DNA of 64,000 nt, taken from contig NZ_BJTV01000001.1 in assembly GCF_007176755.1 (NCBI RefSeq), positions 372,001 to 436,000 on the forward strand, in the 5' to 3' direction. The stretch's first letter is position 1. Every line of letters starts with the position of its first letter. The stretch is from Streptomyces sp. 1-11. Lineage in GTDB: Bacteria; Actinomycetota; Actinomycetes; Streptomycetales; Streptomycetaceae. The position numbers and the translations under genes are program-made. Shown piece after piece: positions 10,548 through 19,264 of this stretch. Below the pieces are notes generated by a model. The model was not told where the DNA came from. It worked only from the letters and a program-made list of their open reading frames with translations, and made no database searches.

Positions 10548-12905
10548 CTACTGGTTCCGTGGGTGCGGCTGGCCGAGGTTGTCGGCGGGGTTGAGCGGGT
10601 CGTCGCTCGTGGGGGCCGTCGGCGGCTCGCTGGACGGGCTCTGGGACGGCGACTGGGAGGGCGACTGGCTCGGCGTCCGCGACGGGCTCTGGGACGGCGA
10701 CTGGGACGGCGACTGGGACACCGGCGGTTCGCTGCTCGGCGAGCTCGACGGGGTGTCGGACGGGGACTGGCTGACCGTCGGGGTGTCCGACGGCTCGACG
10801 GCCGCGCCCTGGGTGGTGTCCAGGTCGAAGCGGGACCTGTCGGTGACCCCGAAGGTGTAGGCCGCCCAGATCTCCGCGGGCGGGCCGCCGCCGTTGACCC
10901 GGCCGCCGCCCATCGCCCCGCTGAGGGAGACATGGTCGTTCTTCTTGACCGGACTGCCGTCGCAGCCGGTGCCGCCGTTCTTCGCCGCCTCGCCGAACAG
11001 GCCGACGGAGGTGACGAGGCCGGGGGTGTAACCGGTGAACCAGGCCGAGCGGTTGCAGTCGGAGGTACCGGTCTTGCCCGCCACCTGCTGGCCGTCGCGC
11101 AGCGGGTTGCCCGCCACGGACGTGCGGGCGGTGCCGTCGTCGACCACGCCGGTGAGCACCGAGGTGACGCTGTCGGCGACCGTGCGGCTGATCACCTGGC
11201 CGCCGACGGGGTCGGGCATCCGGACCGCGTGGCCCTTCTGCTCGGCCGACTTGACGATGCTGGGCGTCACCTGGCGGCCGTGGTTGTCGAAGGTGGCGTA
11301 GATGCCGGCCATCTCCAGGGGGCTGGCTCCCATGGAGCCCAGCGTCTGGGCGGGCACCGCCTGCATGCCCTCGGTGTCCATGCCGAGCTGCTTGGCGGTG
11401 CTCATCACCTTGTCCATGCCGACGTCGACGCCCATCTGCGCGAAGACGGAGTTGACGGACTGGTTCATCGCCTGCTGGACGGTGATGGGGCCGTAGTTCC
11501 GGTTGTCCTCGTTCGGCGGCGCGAAGCCGACCTTGGCGCCGTGGTCGACGGCCTGGCGGCGGCTGGTGCCGTCGTAGACCGTGCCGGCGGTGATCGGCTT
11601 GCCCTCCTGCGTGGTGGCGTTGTGCGCCAGCGCGGCGGCGAGGATGACCGGCTTGAACGTGGACGCGGGCTGGTAGTCCCGGCGGGTGGCGTTGCTGGTC
11701 CAGTGGGTGAAGTAGTCCTCGCCGCCGTACATGGCGACGATCCGGCCGGTCTTGGGGTCCACCGACACGGCGCCGGCCTGGACGTCGGCGTCGACCTTGC
11801 GCTTCTTCGGCTCCAGTCTGCTGGTGAGCCGCTCCTTGACGGCCTTCTCCAGCGCGGCCTGCTTCTTGCGGTCGACGTTCAGGGTGATGGTCCAGCCCTG
11901 GCCGGCGACCTTGGCCGCCGCGTCGGACCTGGACAGGCCCTCGTCCTGCATCAGCTTCTGCGCGAGCTGGGCGTTGGCGAGCGTGACCAGGTAGCCCTTC
12001 TGGCCCTCCATGCCGGGGGCGCCCTTGGGCTCCTTGGGCACCGGGAAGGTCATGGCGTCGCGCTTGGCCTTGGGCAGCCAGTGCTCCTCGACCATGTTGT
12101 CCAGGACGTAGTTCCAGCGCGCCTTGACCAGCCGCTTGCCGGTGGGGGTGGCGGCCGCCCAGTCGTACTGGCTGGGCGCCTGCAGCAGGGCGGCCAGGTA
12201 GGCGCCCTGCTGGACGGTGAGGTCCTGGGCGTCGACGCGGTAGTAGGCCTGGGCGGCGGCCTGGATGCCGTAGGCGTTGCGGCCGTAGTACGAGGTGTTG
12301 ATGTAGCCGGCGAGGATGTCGTCCTTGGACTTCTCGCGCTCCACCTTGAGCGAGATGACCAGTTCCTTCAGCTTGCGCGAGACGGTCTGGTCCTGGTTCA
12401 GGTAGTAGTTCTTGACGTACTGCTGGGTGATCGTGGAGCCGCCCTGCTTGCCCCGCCCGGACAGGGTGTTGACCAGGCCACGGGCGGTGCCCTTGAGGTC
12501 CACTCCGGGGTCGGTGTAGAAGGACTTGTTCTCGGCCGCCACGAAGGTGAGCTGGACCTTCTTGGGCACCTTGTCCAGGTCGACTATCTCGCGGTTGACC
12601 TTGCCGTCGCGGGCCAGGATGGTGCCGTCGCTGTACTTGTAGACGTTGCTCTGCCGCTGGGCGGCGACGTTGCCGGCGGGGATGTCGACCGCCATGTACA
12701 GCGCGACGAAGGCGCCGATGGAGAGCAGGCACAGTCCGAAGAACGTGCCGAGGATCTTCTTCCAGGTGAACAGCCGGCGTATTCGGCCCTTGGCGGGCCT
12801 GCCGCCGGCCGCCGCGGACGCGGCCGTGGGCTGCGAGCGGCGGCTCCGGGGCGCCGCGCGGCGGCCACCGCGCTGTCGCGCTCGTCTCTCTTCCGCTCGT
12901 CCCAT
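10548..12905 (-). CDS. Class A penicillin-binding protein (transglycosylase/transpeptidase)
   Basis: A 785-residue bifunctional peptidoglycan synthase. A basic cytosolic N-terminus is followed by one membrane segment (about 48-72). The GT51 glycosyltransferase domain shows AAENKSFYTDPGVD and GGSTITQQYVKN. The transpeptidase domain has STFK (near 414, active serine), the SVN triad (near 481) and KTGTSD (near 608). The last 90 residues are a low-complexity Ser-Pro-Gln/Thr tail built from SPSQ repeats, probably extended in the wall. The class inserts and cross-links glycan strands at the membrane surface. It faces the SPFH gene divergently. Confidence 0.95.
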   Translation of the reverse strand: MGRAEERRARQRGGRRAAPRSRRSQPTAASAAAGGRPAKGRIRRLFTWKKILGTFFGLCLLSIGAFVALYMAVDIPAGNVAAQRQSNVYKYSDGTILARDGKVNREIVDLDKVPKKVQLTFVAAENKSFYTDPGVDLKGTARGLVNTLSGRGKQGGSTITQQYVKNYYLNQDQTVSRKLKELVISLKVEREKSKDDILAGYINTSYYGRNAYGIQAAAQAYYRVDAQDLTVQQGAYLAALLQAPSQYDWAAATPTGKRLVKARWNYVLDNMVEEHWLPKAKRDAMTFPVPKEPKGAPGMEGQKGYLVTLANAQLAQKLMQDEGLSRSDAAAKVAGQGWTITLNVDRKKQAALEKAVKERLTSRLEPKKRKVDADVQAGAVSVDPKTGRIVAMYGGEDYFTHWTSNATRRDYQPASTFKPVILAAALAHNATTQEGKPITAGTVYDGTSRRQAVDHGAKVGFAPPNEDNRNYGPITVQQAMNQSVNSVFAQMGVDVGMDKVMSTAKQLGMDTEGMQAVPAQTLGSMGASPLEMAGIYATFDNHGRQVTPSIVKSAEQKGHAVRMPDPVGGQVISRTVADSVTSVLTGVVDDGTARTSVAGNPLRDGQQVAGKTGTSDCNRSAWFTGYTPGLVTSVGLFGEAAKNGGTGCDGSPVKKNDHVSLSGAMGGGRVNGGGPPAEIWAAYTFGVTDRSRFDLDTTQGAAVEPSDTPTVSQSPSDTPSSSPSSEPPVSQSPSQSPSQSPSRTPSQSPSQSPSQSPSSEPPTAPTSDDPLNPADNLGQPHPRNQ
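10622..10765. repeat. Short tandem repeats encoding the SPSQ tail of the penicillin-binding protein
   Basis: Repeated GACGG/CTGGGACGGCGACTGGGA blocks of 12 and 18 bases encode Ser-Pro-Ser-Gln units on the minus strand. Length variation between strains is likely here. Confidence 0.7.
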
Positions 12906-13066
12906 GAGTCCTACGCTCCCGCTTCCGTCTCAGTGGTCAGCTCCGAAAGCTAACACCCGCCTATATGACAAAGGGCGTCCGATCCGCCCTTTTACGGACG
13001 TGACAATCAGCACCCGCCTCAAGGGAACCGACGGATATCTCTGGCGTGGGGTTGCCCGGCGGCTTA

Positions 13067-13089
13067 AAGTGATATCACTTAGCTAGTAC
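13067..13089 (+). promoter_or_regulatory. Palindrome AAGTGATATCACTT inside a candidate promoter for the SPFH gene
   Basis: A perfect 14-bp palindrome at 13067-13080 is followed by TAGTAC at 13084-13089, a possible -10 box. It would occupy the spacer between -35 and -10, a good position for a repressor or a spacer-binding activator. The upstream intergenic region is locally AT-rich. Confidence 0.45.
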
Positions 13090-13140
13090 GAAGCCGGGCG
13101 CCCGAGGGAGTCGGGCGCCACCGAGAACGGGGGGACCCCC

Positions 13141-14076
13141 ATGTCCGCACACGACACGGCCACCACCGCCGACATACCCGAGATGCCCGCGCCGCGCGTG
13201 CGCGAGTTCCAGGCCCACAGCATCGGCGGCGGTCTCGCCCTGCTCCTCGGCCTGCTCGGGCTCGCCGCCGCCGCGGCCCTGTTCGCCGCCGGCTCGGCGG
13301 TGACCGCGGACGGGTCCAGGGCGGCGCTCGTCGTGGGCGGCGTGCTGGTCCTCCTCGCCTCGGTGATCGCCATGCGCGGCCTGAACACGGTCGCGCCCGG
13401 CGAGGCGCGTGTGGTCCAGCTCTTCGGCCGCTACCGGGGCACGATCCGGCAGGACGGCCTGCGCTGGGTGAACCCCTTCACCTCGCGCACCCGCATCTCC
13501 ACCCGTGTGCGCAACCACGAGACCGCCGTCCTGAAGGTCAACGACGCCTACGGCAACCCGATCGAACTGGCCGCGGTCGTGGTCTGGAAGGTCCAGGACA
13601 CCGCGCAGGCCACCTTCGAGGTGGACGACTACGCCGAGTTCGTCGCCACCCAGACCGAGACGGCGGTGCGGCACATCGCCATCGAGTACCCCTACGACGC
13701 CCACGACGAGGACGGCCTCTCGCTGCGCGGCAACGCCGAGGAGATCACCGAGAAGCTGGCCGTCGAACTGCAGGCGCGGGTGGAGGCGGCCGGGGTGCGG
13801 GTCGTCGAGTCGCGCTTCACGCATCTCGCGTACGCTCCGGAGATCGCCTCGGCGATGCTCCAGCGCCAGCAGGCCGGCGCGGTCGTCGCGGCCCGGCGGC
13901 AGATCGTGGACGGCGCGGTCGGCATGGTGGAGGCGGCGCTCGCCCGGATCGCGGAGCAGGACATCGTGGAGCTGGACGAGGAGCGGAAGGCGGCGATGGT
14001 GTCCAACCTGATGGTGGTGCTGTGCGGCGACCGCGCCCCGCAGCCGGTGCTCAACACCGGGACCCTCTACCAGTGA
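13141..14076 (+). CDS. SPFH/band 7 domain membrane protein
   Basis: A 311-residue stomatin/prohibitin/flotillin-family protein. Two hydrophobic segments at about 33-57 and 61-78 form a hairpin or double span, followed by an SPFH domain (about 85-260: [32 protein letters not shown], helical [21 protein letters not shown]). Such proteins scaffold membrane microdomains and associate with proteases or transporters. The stop overlaps the GTG of the ribbon-helix-helix gene, so both are translated together. A palindromic candidate operator lies upstream. Confidence 0.9.
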   Translation: MSAHDTATTADIPEMPAPRVREFQAHSIGGGLALLLGLLGLAAAAALFAAGSAVTADGSRAALVVGGVLVLLASVIAMRGLNTVAPGEARVVQLFGRYRGTIRQDGLRWVNPFTSRTRISTRVRNHETAVLKVNDAYGNPIELAAVVVWKVQDTAQATFEVDDYAEFVATQTETAVRHIAIEYPYDAHDEDGLSLRGNAEEITEKLAVELQARVEAAGVRVVESRFTHLAYAPEIASAMLQRQQAGAVVAARRQIVDGAVGMVEAALARIAEQDIVELDEERKAAMVSNLMVVLCGDRAPQPVLNTGTLYQ

Positions 14077-14327
14077 CGGATCGGCCGGAGGAGACACCGC
14101 GGCGACGGCCTCAGCAGCGCAAGCAGGTGCTGCTGAGGCTGGATCCGTCGGTCTACGACGCCCTCGCGCGCTGGGCCGGCGACGAACTGCGGTCGGCCAA
14201 CGCGCAGATCGAGTTCCTGCTGCGCAAGGCACTGTCGGAGGCGGGGCGCCTGCCGCGGGACACCGGTCCGCTACCCCGCCGCGGACGGCCGCCCCGGGGC
14301 CCGGCCGCCGGACCGCCGCCGGGCTGA
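14073..14327 (+). CDS. Small ribbon-helix-helix-like protein coupled to the SPFH gene
   Basis: An 84-residue protein from a GTG at 14073 that overlaps the SPFH stop codon as GTGA. Residues about 15-55 ([21 protein letters not shown], then [16 protein letters not shown]) match the Arc/ribbon-helix-helix fold: a beta strand with alternating polar residues, then two helices. The last 25 residues are Pro/Arg/Gly rich. Arc-type proteins bind DNA as dimers; in Streptomyces such a small toxin-antitoxin-like HicB/Arc protein often follows SPFH genes. It could autoregulate the operon or act with the SPFH scaffold. Confidence 0.8.
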   Translation: MTDRPEETPRRRPQQRKQVLLRLDPSVYDALARWAGDELRSANAQIEFLLRKALSEAGRLPRDTGPLPRRGRPPRGPAAGPPPG

Positions 14328-14448
14328 ACAGGCCCTGGCGGCAAGGCCCGTTCCCGTGTGCGCGGGGACGGGCCCGCGGTCGTTACCGAACCCGGACAAT
14401 CGGCTCCCACCTGCGCCGCGCCACCGCATGCCAGGCCCTGGACACTCC

Positions 14449-14483
14449 GTGTATACACACGGCGTATACACGGTGTGTAGAGT
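14449..14483 (+). promoter_or_regulatory. PadR operator/promoter: repeated GTATAC palindromes before a leaderless ATG
   Basis: GTGTATACAC at 14449-14458 is a perfect palindrome and CGTATACACG at 14463-14472 repeats its core 13 bases later. TAGAGT at 14478-14483 could be the -10 box, placing the transcript start about at the ATG (14490), where no Shine-Dalgarno is seen. PadR-family repressors bind such ATGT/ACAT-type palindromes, so autoregulation of the operon is expected. Confidence 0.55.
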
Positions 14484-14489
14484 GCTCGC

Positions 14490-15014
14490 ATGTCCATCGG
14501 TCACACCCTCCTAGGGCTCCTGGAGTCCGGCCCCCGACACGGCTACGACCTGAAGCGGGCCTTCGACGAGAAGTTCGGTCACGACCGGCCGCTGCACTAC
14601 GGCCAGGTCTACTCGACGATGTCCCGGCTGCTGAAGAACGGGCTCGTGGAAGTCGACGGGATCGAGTCGGGCGGCGGCCCCGAGCGCAAGCGGTACGCCA
14701 TCACCGACGCCGGCGTCACCGACGTCGAGCAGTGGCTCGCGACCCCGGAGAAGCCGGCGGAGTACCTCCAGTCGACCCTCTACACCAAGGTCGTCCTCGC
14801 GCTGCTCACCCACCGGGACGCCGCCGACATCCTGGACACCCAGCGCGCCGAGCACCTGCGCAGCATGCGCGTCCTGACCGACCGCAAGCGCAAGGGCGAC
14901 CTCGCGGACCAGCTCATCTGCGACCACGCTTTGTTCCACCTGGAGGCCGACCTGCGCTGGCTGGAACTGACCGCCGCCCGGCTGGACCGGCTCCGCGCGG
15001 AGGTGGCCCGGTGA
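14490..15014 (+). CDS. PadR-family transcriptional regulator
   Basis: A 174-residue PadR protein. The winged helix is at residues about 5-80 (LLGLLESGPRHGYDLKRAFDEKF, then YGQVYSTMSRLLKNGLVEVDG), followed by a C-terminal four-helix-type domain (about 90-174) that dimerises. Family members repress efflux or stress genes and release DNA on ligand binding. It is the first gene of a three-gene operon with 4-base overlaps to the ABC ATPase and permease, so it most probably controls that transporter. Confidence 0.94.
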   Translation: MSIGHTLLGLLESGPRHGYDLKRAFDEKFGHDRPLHYGQVYSTMSRLLKNGLVEVDGIESGGGPERKRYAITDAGVTDVEQWLATPEKPAEYLQSTLYTKVVLALLTHRDAADILDTQRAEHLRSMRVLTDRKRKGDLADQLICDHALFHLEADLRWLELTAARLDRLRAEVAR

Positions 15015-15700
15015 CCCCTCCCCCCGGCTCCCTGCTCGCCGCCGAGGACCTGCGCAAGGCCTACGGCCCGACGCTCGCCCTGGACGGCGCCGCGTTCTCC
15101 ATCCACCCCGGCGAGGTCGTCGCGGTGATGGGGCCCTCCGGCTCCGGCAAGTCGACGCTGCTGCACTGCCTCGCCGGCATCGTGCCGCCCGACTCGGGCT
15201 CGATCACGTACGACGGGCGGGAACTAGCCACCATGAACGACGTCGAGCGCAGCGCGCTGCGCCGCAGCGAGTTCGGCTTCGTCTTCCAGTTCGGGCAGCT
15301 GGTGCCGGAGCTGACCTGCGTGGAGAACGTGGCGCTCCCGCTGCGGCTGAACGGCACCTCCCGCAAGGAGGCCGAGCGGGCCGCGCTGGGCTGGATGGAG
15401 CGGCTGGAGGTGGACGGGCTGCGCGGCAAGCGGCCCGGTGAGGTCTCCGGCGGCCAGGGGCAGCGGGTGGCGGTGGCGCGGGCGCTGGTCACCGGGCCCC
15501 GGGTGCTGTTCGCCGACGAGCCGACGGGCGCGCTTGACTCGCTCAACGGAGAGCGCGTGATGGAACTGCTCACCGACGCGGCCCGGTCGACCAACGCGGC
15601 CGTCGTGCTCGTCACCCACGAGGCCCGGGTGGCCGCCTACTCGGACCGCGAGATCGTCGTGCGCGACGGCAGGTCCCGGGACATGGAGCGGGCCATATGA
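15011..15700 (+). CDS. ABC transporter ATP-binding protein (MacB/LolD type)
   Basis: A 229-residue ATPase starting with GTG at 15011, overlapping the PadR stop as GTGA. Walker A GPSGSGKST is near residues 41-49, the signature VSGGQGQRVAVARAL near 145-158, Walker B RVLFADEPTGALDS near 164-177, and the switch histidine in VTHEAR near 203. Composition is that of lipoprotein/antimicrobial-peptide exporters of the MacB-FtsX class. Its stop overlaps the permease ATG (ATGA). Forms a dimer on the cytosolic face of the FtsX-type permease. Confidence 0.95.
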   Translation: MTPPPGSLLAAEDLRKAYGPTLALDGAAFSIHPGEVVAVMGPSGSGKSTLLHCLAGIVPPDSGSITYDGRELATMNDVERSALRRSEFGFVFQFGQLVPELTCVENVALPLRLNGTSRKEAERAALGWMERLEVDGLRGKRPGEVSGGQGQRVAVARALVTGPRVLFADEPTGALDSLNGERVMELLTDAARSTNAAVVLVTHEARVAAYSDREIVVRDGRSRDMERAI

Positions 15701-18042
15701 AGCCGTGGCAGTGGCGGAGGGATCTCGCCCTGGGCGCCCGGTTCGCCGTCACCGGCGGGCGCGAGGGCTGGATCCGGATGACGCTGACGGCGGTCGGCGT
15801 CGGGCTGGGCGTGGCCCTGCTGCTGCTGACCACCGCGCTGCCGAACGTGTTCACCGCCCGCCACCGGGTCGAGGAGGCGCGCTCCGACTACACGTTCTCC
15901 GGCACCACCCGCCCCAGGGCCGACGACACGGTGCTGGTCGCCGTGACCGACAGCCGGTGGCGCTCCAAGGACGTGCGGGGCCGGCTCCTCGAAGCCGAGG
16001 GCCCGCGCGCGCCGCTGCCGCCCGGGCTGGGGAGCTTCCCCGGCAAGGGCGAGATGGCGGTCTCCCCCGCGCTGCGGGACCTGCTCGCCTCCGACGGCGC
16101 CCGGCTGCTGCGCGAGCGGCTGCCCTACCGGATCACCGGGACCATCGGCGAGAGCGGCCTGATCGGCTCGCACGAGCTGGCGTACTACGCGGGCGCCGAG
16201 GGCCTGGACCCCGACGCGAACGGTGGCGTAAGAGTGGAACGGCTGACCCGCTTCGGCGATCCGCACCCGACCGGCGAGAAGGCCGACCCGGTGCTGCTGA
16301 TGATGGTGCTGGTCGTGTTCGTGGTGCTGCTGATGCCGGTGGCCGTGTTCATCGCCGCGGCCGTGCGCTTCGGCGGTGAACGGCGCGACCGCCGGCTGGC
16401 CGCGCTGCGCCTCGTCGGCTCCGACAGCCGGATGACCCGGCGGATCGCGGCCGGCGAGGCCCTCGCCGGGGCCCTGCTCGGCCTGGTCGTCGGCACGGTC
16501 CTCTTCCTGATCGGGCGTCAGGCCGCGGCCTCGGTCGAGGTGCTGGGCGAGAGCGTGTTCCCCGCCTACCTCGACCCCTCCCCCGCGCTCGTCGCGCTGG
16601 TGGCGGTGGCGGTGCCGGCGTCCGCGGTGCTGGTGACGCTGCTCGCGATGCGCGGGGTGGTCGTGGAGCCGCTCGGCGTGGTGCGCACGGCCAGGCCGGC
16701 CAGGCGCCGGCTGTGGTGGCGGCTGCTGCTGCCGCTGGCCGGCCTCGGACTGCTGTACCCGATGCTCGGCAAGGGCCGGGACGGCGGCGGCTTCAACCAG
16801 TACCTGGTGACCGGCGGTGTACTGCTGCTGCTGGTCGGGGTGACCGCGCTGCTGCCGTGGGTCGTGGAACGGTTCGTCGCCCGGCTCGGCTCCGGCCCGG
16901 TCTCCTGGCAACTGGCGGTACGCAGACTCCAGTTGAGCAGCGGTACGGCGGCCCGCATGGTCAACGGCATCGCGGTGGCGGTGGCCGGCGCGATCGCGCT
17001 GCAGATGCTGTTCGCGGGCGTGGAGAGCCAGTACACCAAGGACACCGGCCAGGACCCCGGCCGGGCGTCGATGGAGGTCACGCTGCCCGACCACAGCGAC
17101 GTCACCGCCGTGGGCGAGGCGTTCCGGCGGACCGAGGGGGTGCGGACGTCGGTGGTGCTGTCGACCGCGTCCGCCGCGGACAAGCGCGTGGACCCGGACA
17201 CCCTGATCGATCTCACGGTCGGTGACTGCGCGGCGCTGCGCGAGGTGGCACGGCTGCCCTCCTGCCGGGACGGCGACGTGTTCCGGCTGCGCAACCCGCA
17301 CTACGACGCCGATTACAACGCCTCCCTGGCGGCCGTGGTACGGCCCGGCCGGCAGCTCTACCTCGACCCGGCCTACTCGGACTCCCCCGGCCTCCAGGTG
17401 CCCTGGAAGCTGCCGGCCCGTCTCGAGCAGGCGCCCTACCGCGAGGACGCGCTGCAGAACGCCGCCAACGGGCTGCTGGTCACGCCGTCCGCGCTGCCCG
17501 CGAAGGCGAGGCCCGGCTTGCGCGGCCATGTCTTCGTGCGCACCGACGAGGCGGTGCCCGACGCGCCGGAGCACGTGCGCAACACGGCGGCCCGGGTGGA
17601 GCAGACCGCGGACGTGATCACCTGGACGGAGACCAGGCAGTCCACCAAGTACGCCTCGCTGCGCACCGGTCTCTTCGTCGGCGCGGTCTGCGTGCTGGCC
17701 CTGATCGGCGCGAGCCTGCTGGTCTCGCAGCTCGAGCAACTGCGCGAGCGGCGCAAGCTGCTGTCCTCGCTGGTCGCCTTCGGCACCCGGCGCCGCACGC
17801 TGGGCCTGTCGGTGCTGTGGCAGACGGCGGTGCCCATCGCCCTGGGCCTGCTGCTGTCCTCGGTGGTCGGCCTGACCCTCGGCGCGGTGCTGCTGAAGAT
17901 GACGGCGACACCGGTGACGGTCGACTGGGCGAGCGTGCTGTCCATGACCGGCGCCGGCGCGGCGGTGGTGCTCACGGTGACCCTGCTGAGCCTGCCCCCG
18001 CTGCTGAGGCTGATGCGCCCGGACGGACTGCGCACCGAATAG
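15697..18042 (+). CDS. FtsX-type ABC transporter permease
   Basis: A 781-residue integral membrane protein with two FtsX/MacB permease modules. Segment 1 lies at about 27-50, a large extracytoplasmic domain at about 50-190, membrane helices at about 200-350 including MMVLVVFVVLLMPVAVFIAAAV, a second external domain at about 440-640, and three C-terminal helices (about 650-775) with the family motif ASLLVSQLEQLRERRKLLSSL. It pairs with the preceding ATPase. The substrate is unknown; such exporters often confer resistance to peptides or lipophilic drugs, which fits control by PadR. Confidence 0.92.
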   Translation: MKPWQWRRDLALGARFAVTGGREGWIRMTLTAVGVGLGVALLLLTTALPNVFTARHRVEEARSDYTFSGTTRPRADDTVLVAVTDSRWRSKDVRGRLLEAEGPRAPLPPGLGSFPGKGEMAVSPALRDLLASDGARLLRERLPYRITGTIGESGLIGSHELAYYAGAEGLDPDANGGVRVERLTRFGDPHPTGEKADPVLLMMVLVVFVVLLMPVAVFIAAAVRFGGERRDRRLAALRLVGSDSRMTRRIAAGEALAGALLGLVVGTVLFLIGRQAAASVEVLGESVFPAYLDPSPALVALVAVAVPASAVLVTLLAMRGVVVEPLGVVRTARPARRRLWWRLLLPLAGLGLLYPMLGKGRDGGGFNQYLVTGGVLLLLVGVTALLPWVVERFVARLGSGPVSWQLAVRRLQLSSGTAARMVNGIAVAVAGAIALQMLFAGVESQYTKDTGQDPGRASMEVTLPDHSDVTAVGEAFRRTEGVRTSVVLSTASAADKRVDPDTLIDLTVGDCAALREVARLPSCRDGDVFRLRNPHYDADYNASLAAVVRPGRQLYLDPAYSDSPGLQVPWKLPARLEQAPYREDALQNAANGLLVTPSALPAKARPGLRGHVFVRTDEAVPDAPEHVRNTAARVEQTADVITWTETRQSTKYASLRTGLFVGAVCVLALIGASLLVSQLEQLRERRKLLSSLVAFGTRRRTLGLSVLWQTAVPIALGLLLSSVVGLTLGAVLLKMTATPVTVDWASVLSMTGAGAAVVLTVTLLSLPPLLRLMRPDGLRTE

Positions 18043-18056
18043 CCGCCCGGCGTCCG

Positions 18057-18182
18057 CGCGGTACGCCCCCGGGGCCCGGGGACCGCGCGGTACGCCCCCG
18101 GGGCCCGGGACCGGCCGGGCGCCACGCCTGACCGGCTGAGCATCACCCCTGACCGGCCGGGCGTCACGCCTGGCCGGTCAGG
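18057..18182. terminator. Repeat-rich bidirectional terminator region
   Basis: A block of about 25 bases containing GCGCGGTACGCCCCCGGGG occurs twice (from about 18057 and 18085), then a GACCGG-containing element occurs three times. The last copies form a hairpin with 16-base arms 18148-18163 and 18167-18182 (one G-T pair, loop TCA). The right arm includes the stop codon of oxyR, so it serves both convergent transcripts. Confidence 0.75.
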
Positions 18183-19131
18183 CGTCCAGCACCCGTACGG
18201 GCAGCGGGCGCAGGGCCTCGCGCAGGGCGGCCGCCAGTTCCTCGTACTCCGCTCCCCTGGCGGCGCCCGCGCGCATGGCGAAGGCGATGCGCCGGCTGGG
18301 GGCGGGGTCGGCGAAGTAGCCGGTGCGCAGCCGGCTGCCGCGGGTCGTCTCGACCCTGAGGGCGGTGCGCGGGAGCAGGGTGCAGCCGAGGCCGCCCGCG
18401 ACGAGCTGGACCAGCGTGGACAGGCCGGCGGCCGTGGTGGTCACCGGGGCGTCCTTTCGCCCGGCCTCCCGGCAGATGTCCAGGGCCTGGTCACGCAGGC
18501 AGTGGCCCTCGTCCAGCAGCAGCAGGTTCAGTTCCCGCAGCGCCTCGCGCGGGATGCCCTCGCGGCCGCCGAGCCGGTGGTCGGGCGGGGTGACGAGCGC
18601 GAAGTCCTCGTCGAAGAGGGGGAGTTCGCTCACGCCGGGGACGCCGAGCGGGACGGCCAGCAGCAGCAGGTCCAGGCGCCCGGACTGCAGGCCCTCGACG
18701 AGGCTCGCGGTCTGCTCCTCGTGCACCTGCAGGTCGAGGTGCGGGTACCGCTCGTGGACCAGGGCCAGCACGGTGGGCAGCAGGTACGGCGCGACGGTCG
18801 GGATCACCCCGAGCCGCAGCACCCCGGTGAACGGCGCCCGGACCGCCTCCGCCTCCTCCAGCAGCGCCCCGACCTCGTCCAGCACCGCCTTCGCCCGCAC
18901 CGCGAGACGCTCACCGGCGGGCGAGAGCAGCACCTTGCGCGTCGTACGCTCGAGGAGGGTCACCCCCAGGATCTCCTCCAGCGCCGAGACCGCGCCGGAC
19001 AGGGCGGGCTGGCTCATCCCGATGGCGGCGGCCGCGTCCCGGAAGTGCAGATGCTCGGCCACGGCCGCGAAGGCCCGGAGCTGGGACAGGCTGGGCTGGC
19101 GCCGCTTCCCGCTGACGCTACCGACGGTCAC
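18178..19131 (-). CDS. oxyR: OxyR, peroxide-sensing LysR-type regulator
   Basis: A 317-residue LysR protein from a GTG at 19131 (start VTVGSVSGKRRQPSLSQLRAF). The winged HTH is at about 12-70 (AAAIGMSQPALSGAVSALEEILG). The effector domain contains the OxyR cysteine pair, visible in LNLLLLDEGHCLRDQALDICREAG (about 205-228), whose disulfide senses hydrogen peroxide. It is divergent from ahpCD, the arrangement known for Streptomyces OxyR. The intergenic region holds a TGAT-N11-ATCA box. It activates ahpCD on oxidation. Confidence 0.95.
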   Translation of the reverse strand: MTVGSVSGKRRQPSLSQLRAFAAVAEHLHFRDAAAAIGMSQPALSGAVSALEEILGVTLLERTTRKVLLSPAGERLAVRAKAVLDEVGALLEEAEAVRAPFTGVLRLGVIPTVAPYLLPTVLALVHERYPHLDLQVHEEQTASLVEGLQSGRLDLLLLAVPLGVPGVSELPLFDEDFALVTPPDHRLGGREGIPREALRELNLLLLDEGHCLRDQALDICREAGRKDAPVTTTAAGLSTLVQLVAGGLGCTLLPRTALRVETTRGSRLRTGYFADPAPSRRIAFAMRAGAARGAEYEELAAALREALRPLPVRVLDA

Positions 19132-19150
19132 TGATAGACACCTCCGATCA
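19132..19150. promoter_or_regulatory. LysR-type T-N11-A box in the oxyR-ahpC intergenic region
   Basis: TGAT (19132-19135), eleven bases, then ATCA (19147-19150) is the classic LysR-family half-site arrangement. It abuts the oxyR start codon and lies about 115 bases upstream of ahpC, suited to autoregulation and divergent activation. A TAGCTA element at 19164-19169 may be the ahpC -10 box. Confidence 0.5.
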
Positions 19151-19264
19151 ACACGACCGAGTGTAGCTATTTCCCGTATCAATGCACCCTGTGCCACCAT
19201 CGGCGAAGTCCAACCCATGGGCGGCGTCCGCGATCCGGACACCGCCTCGCTGCAAGGAGAGCGT

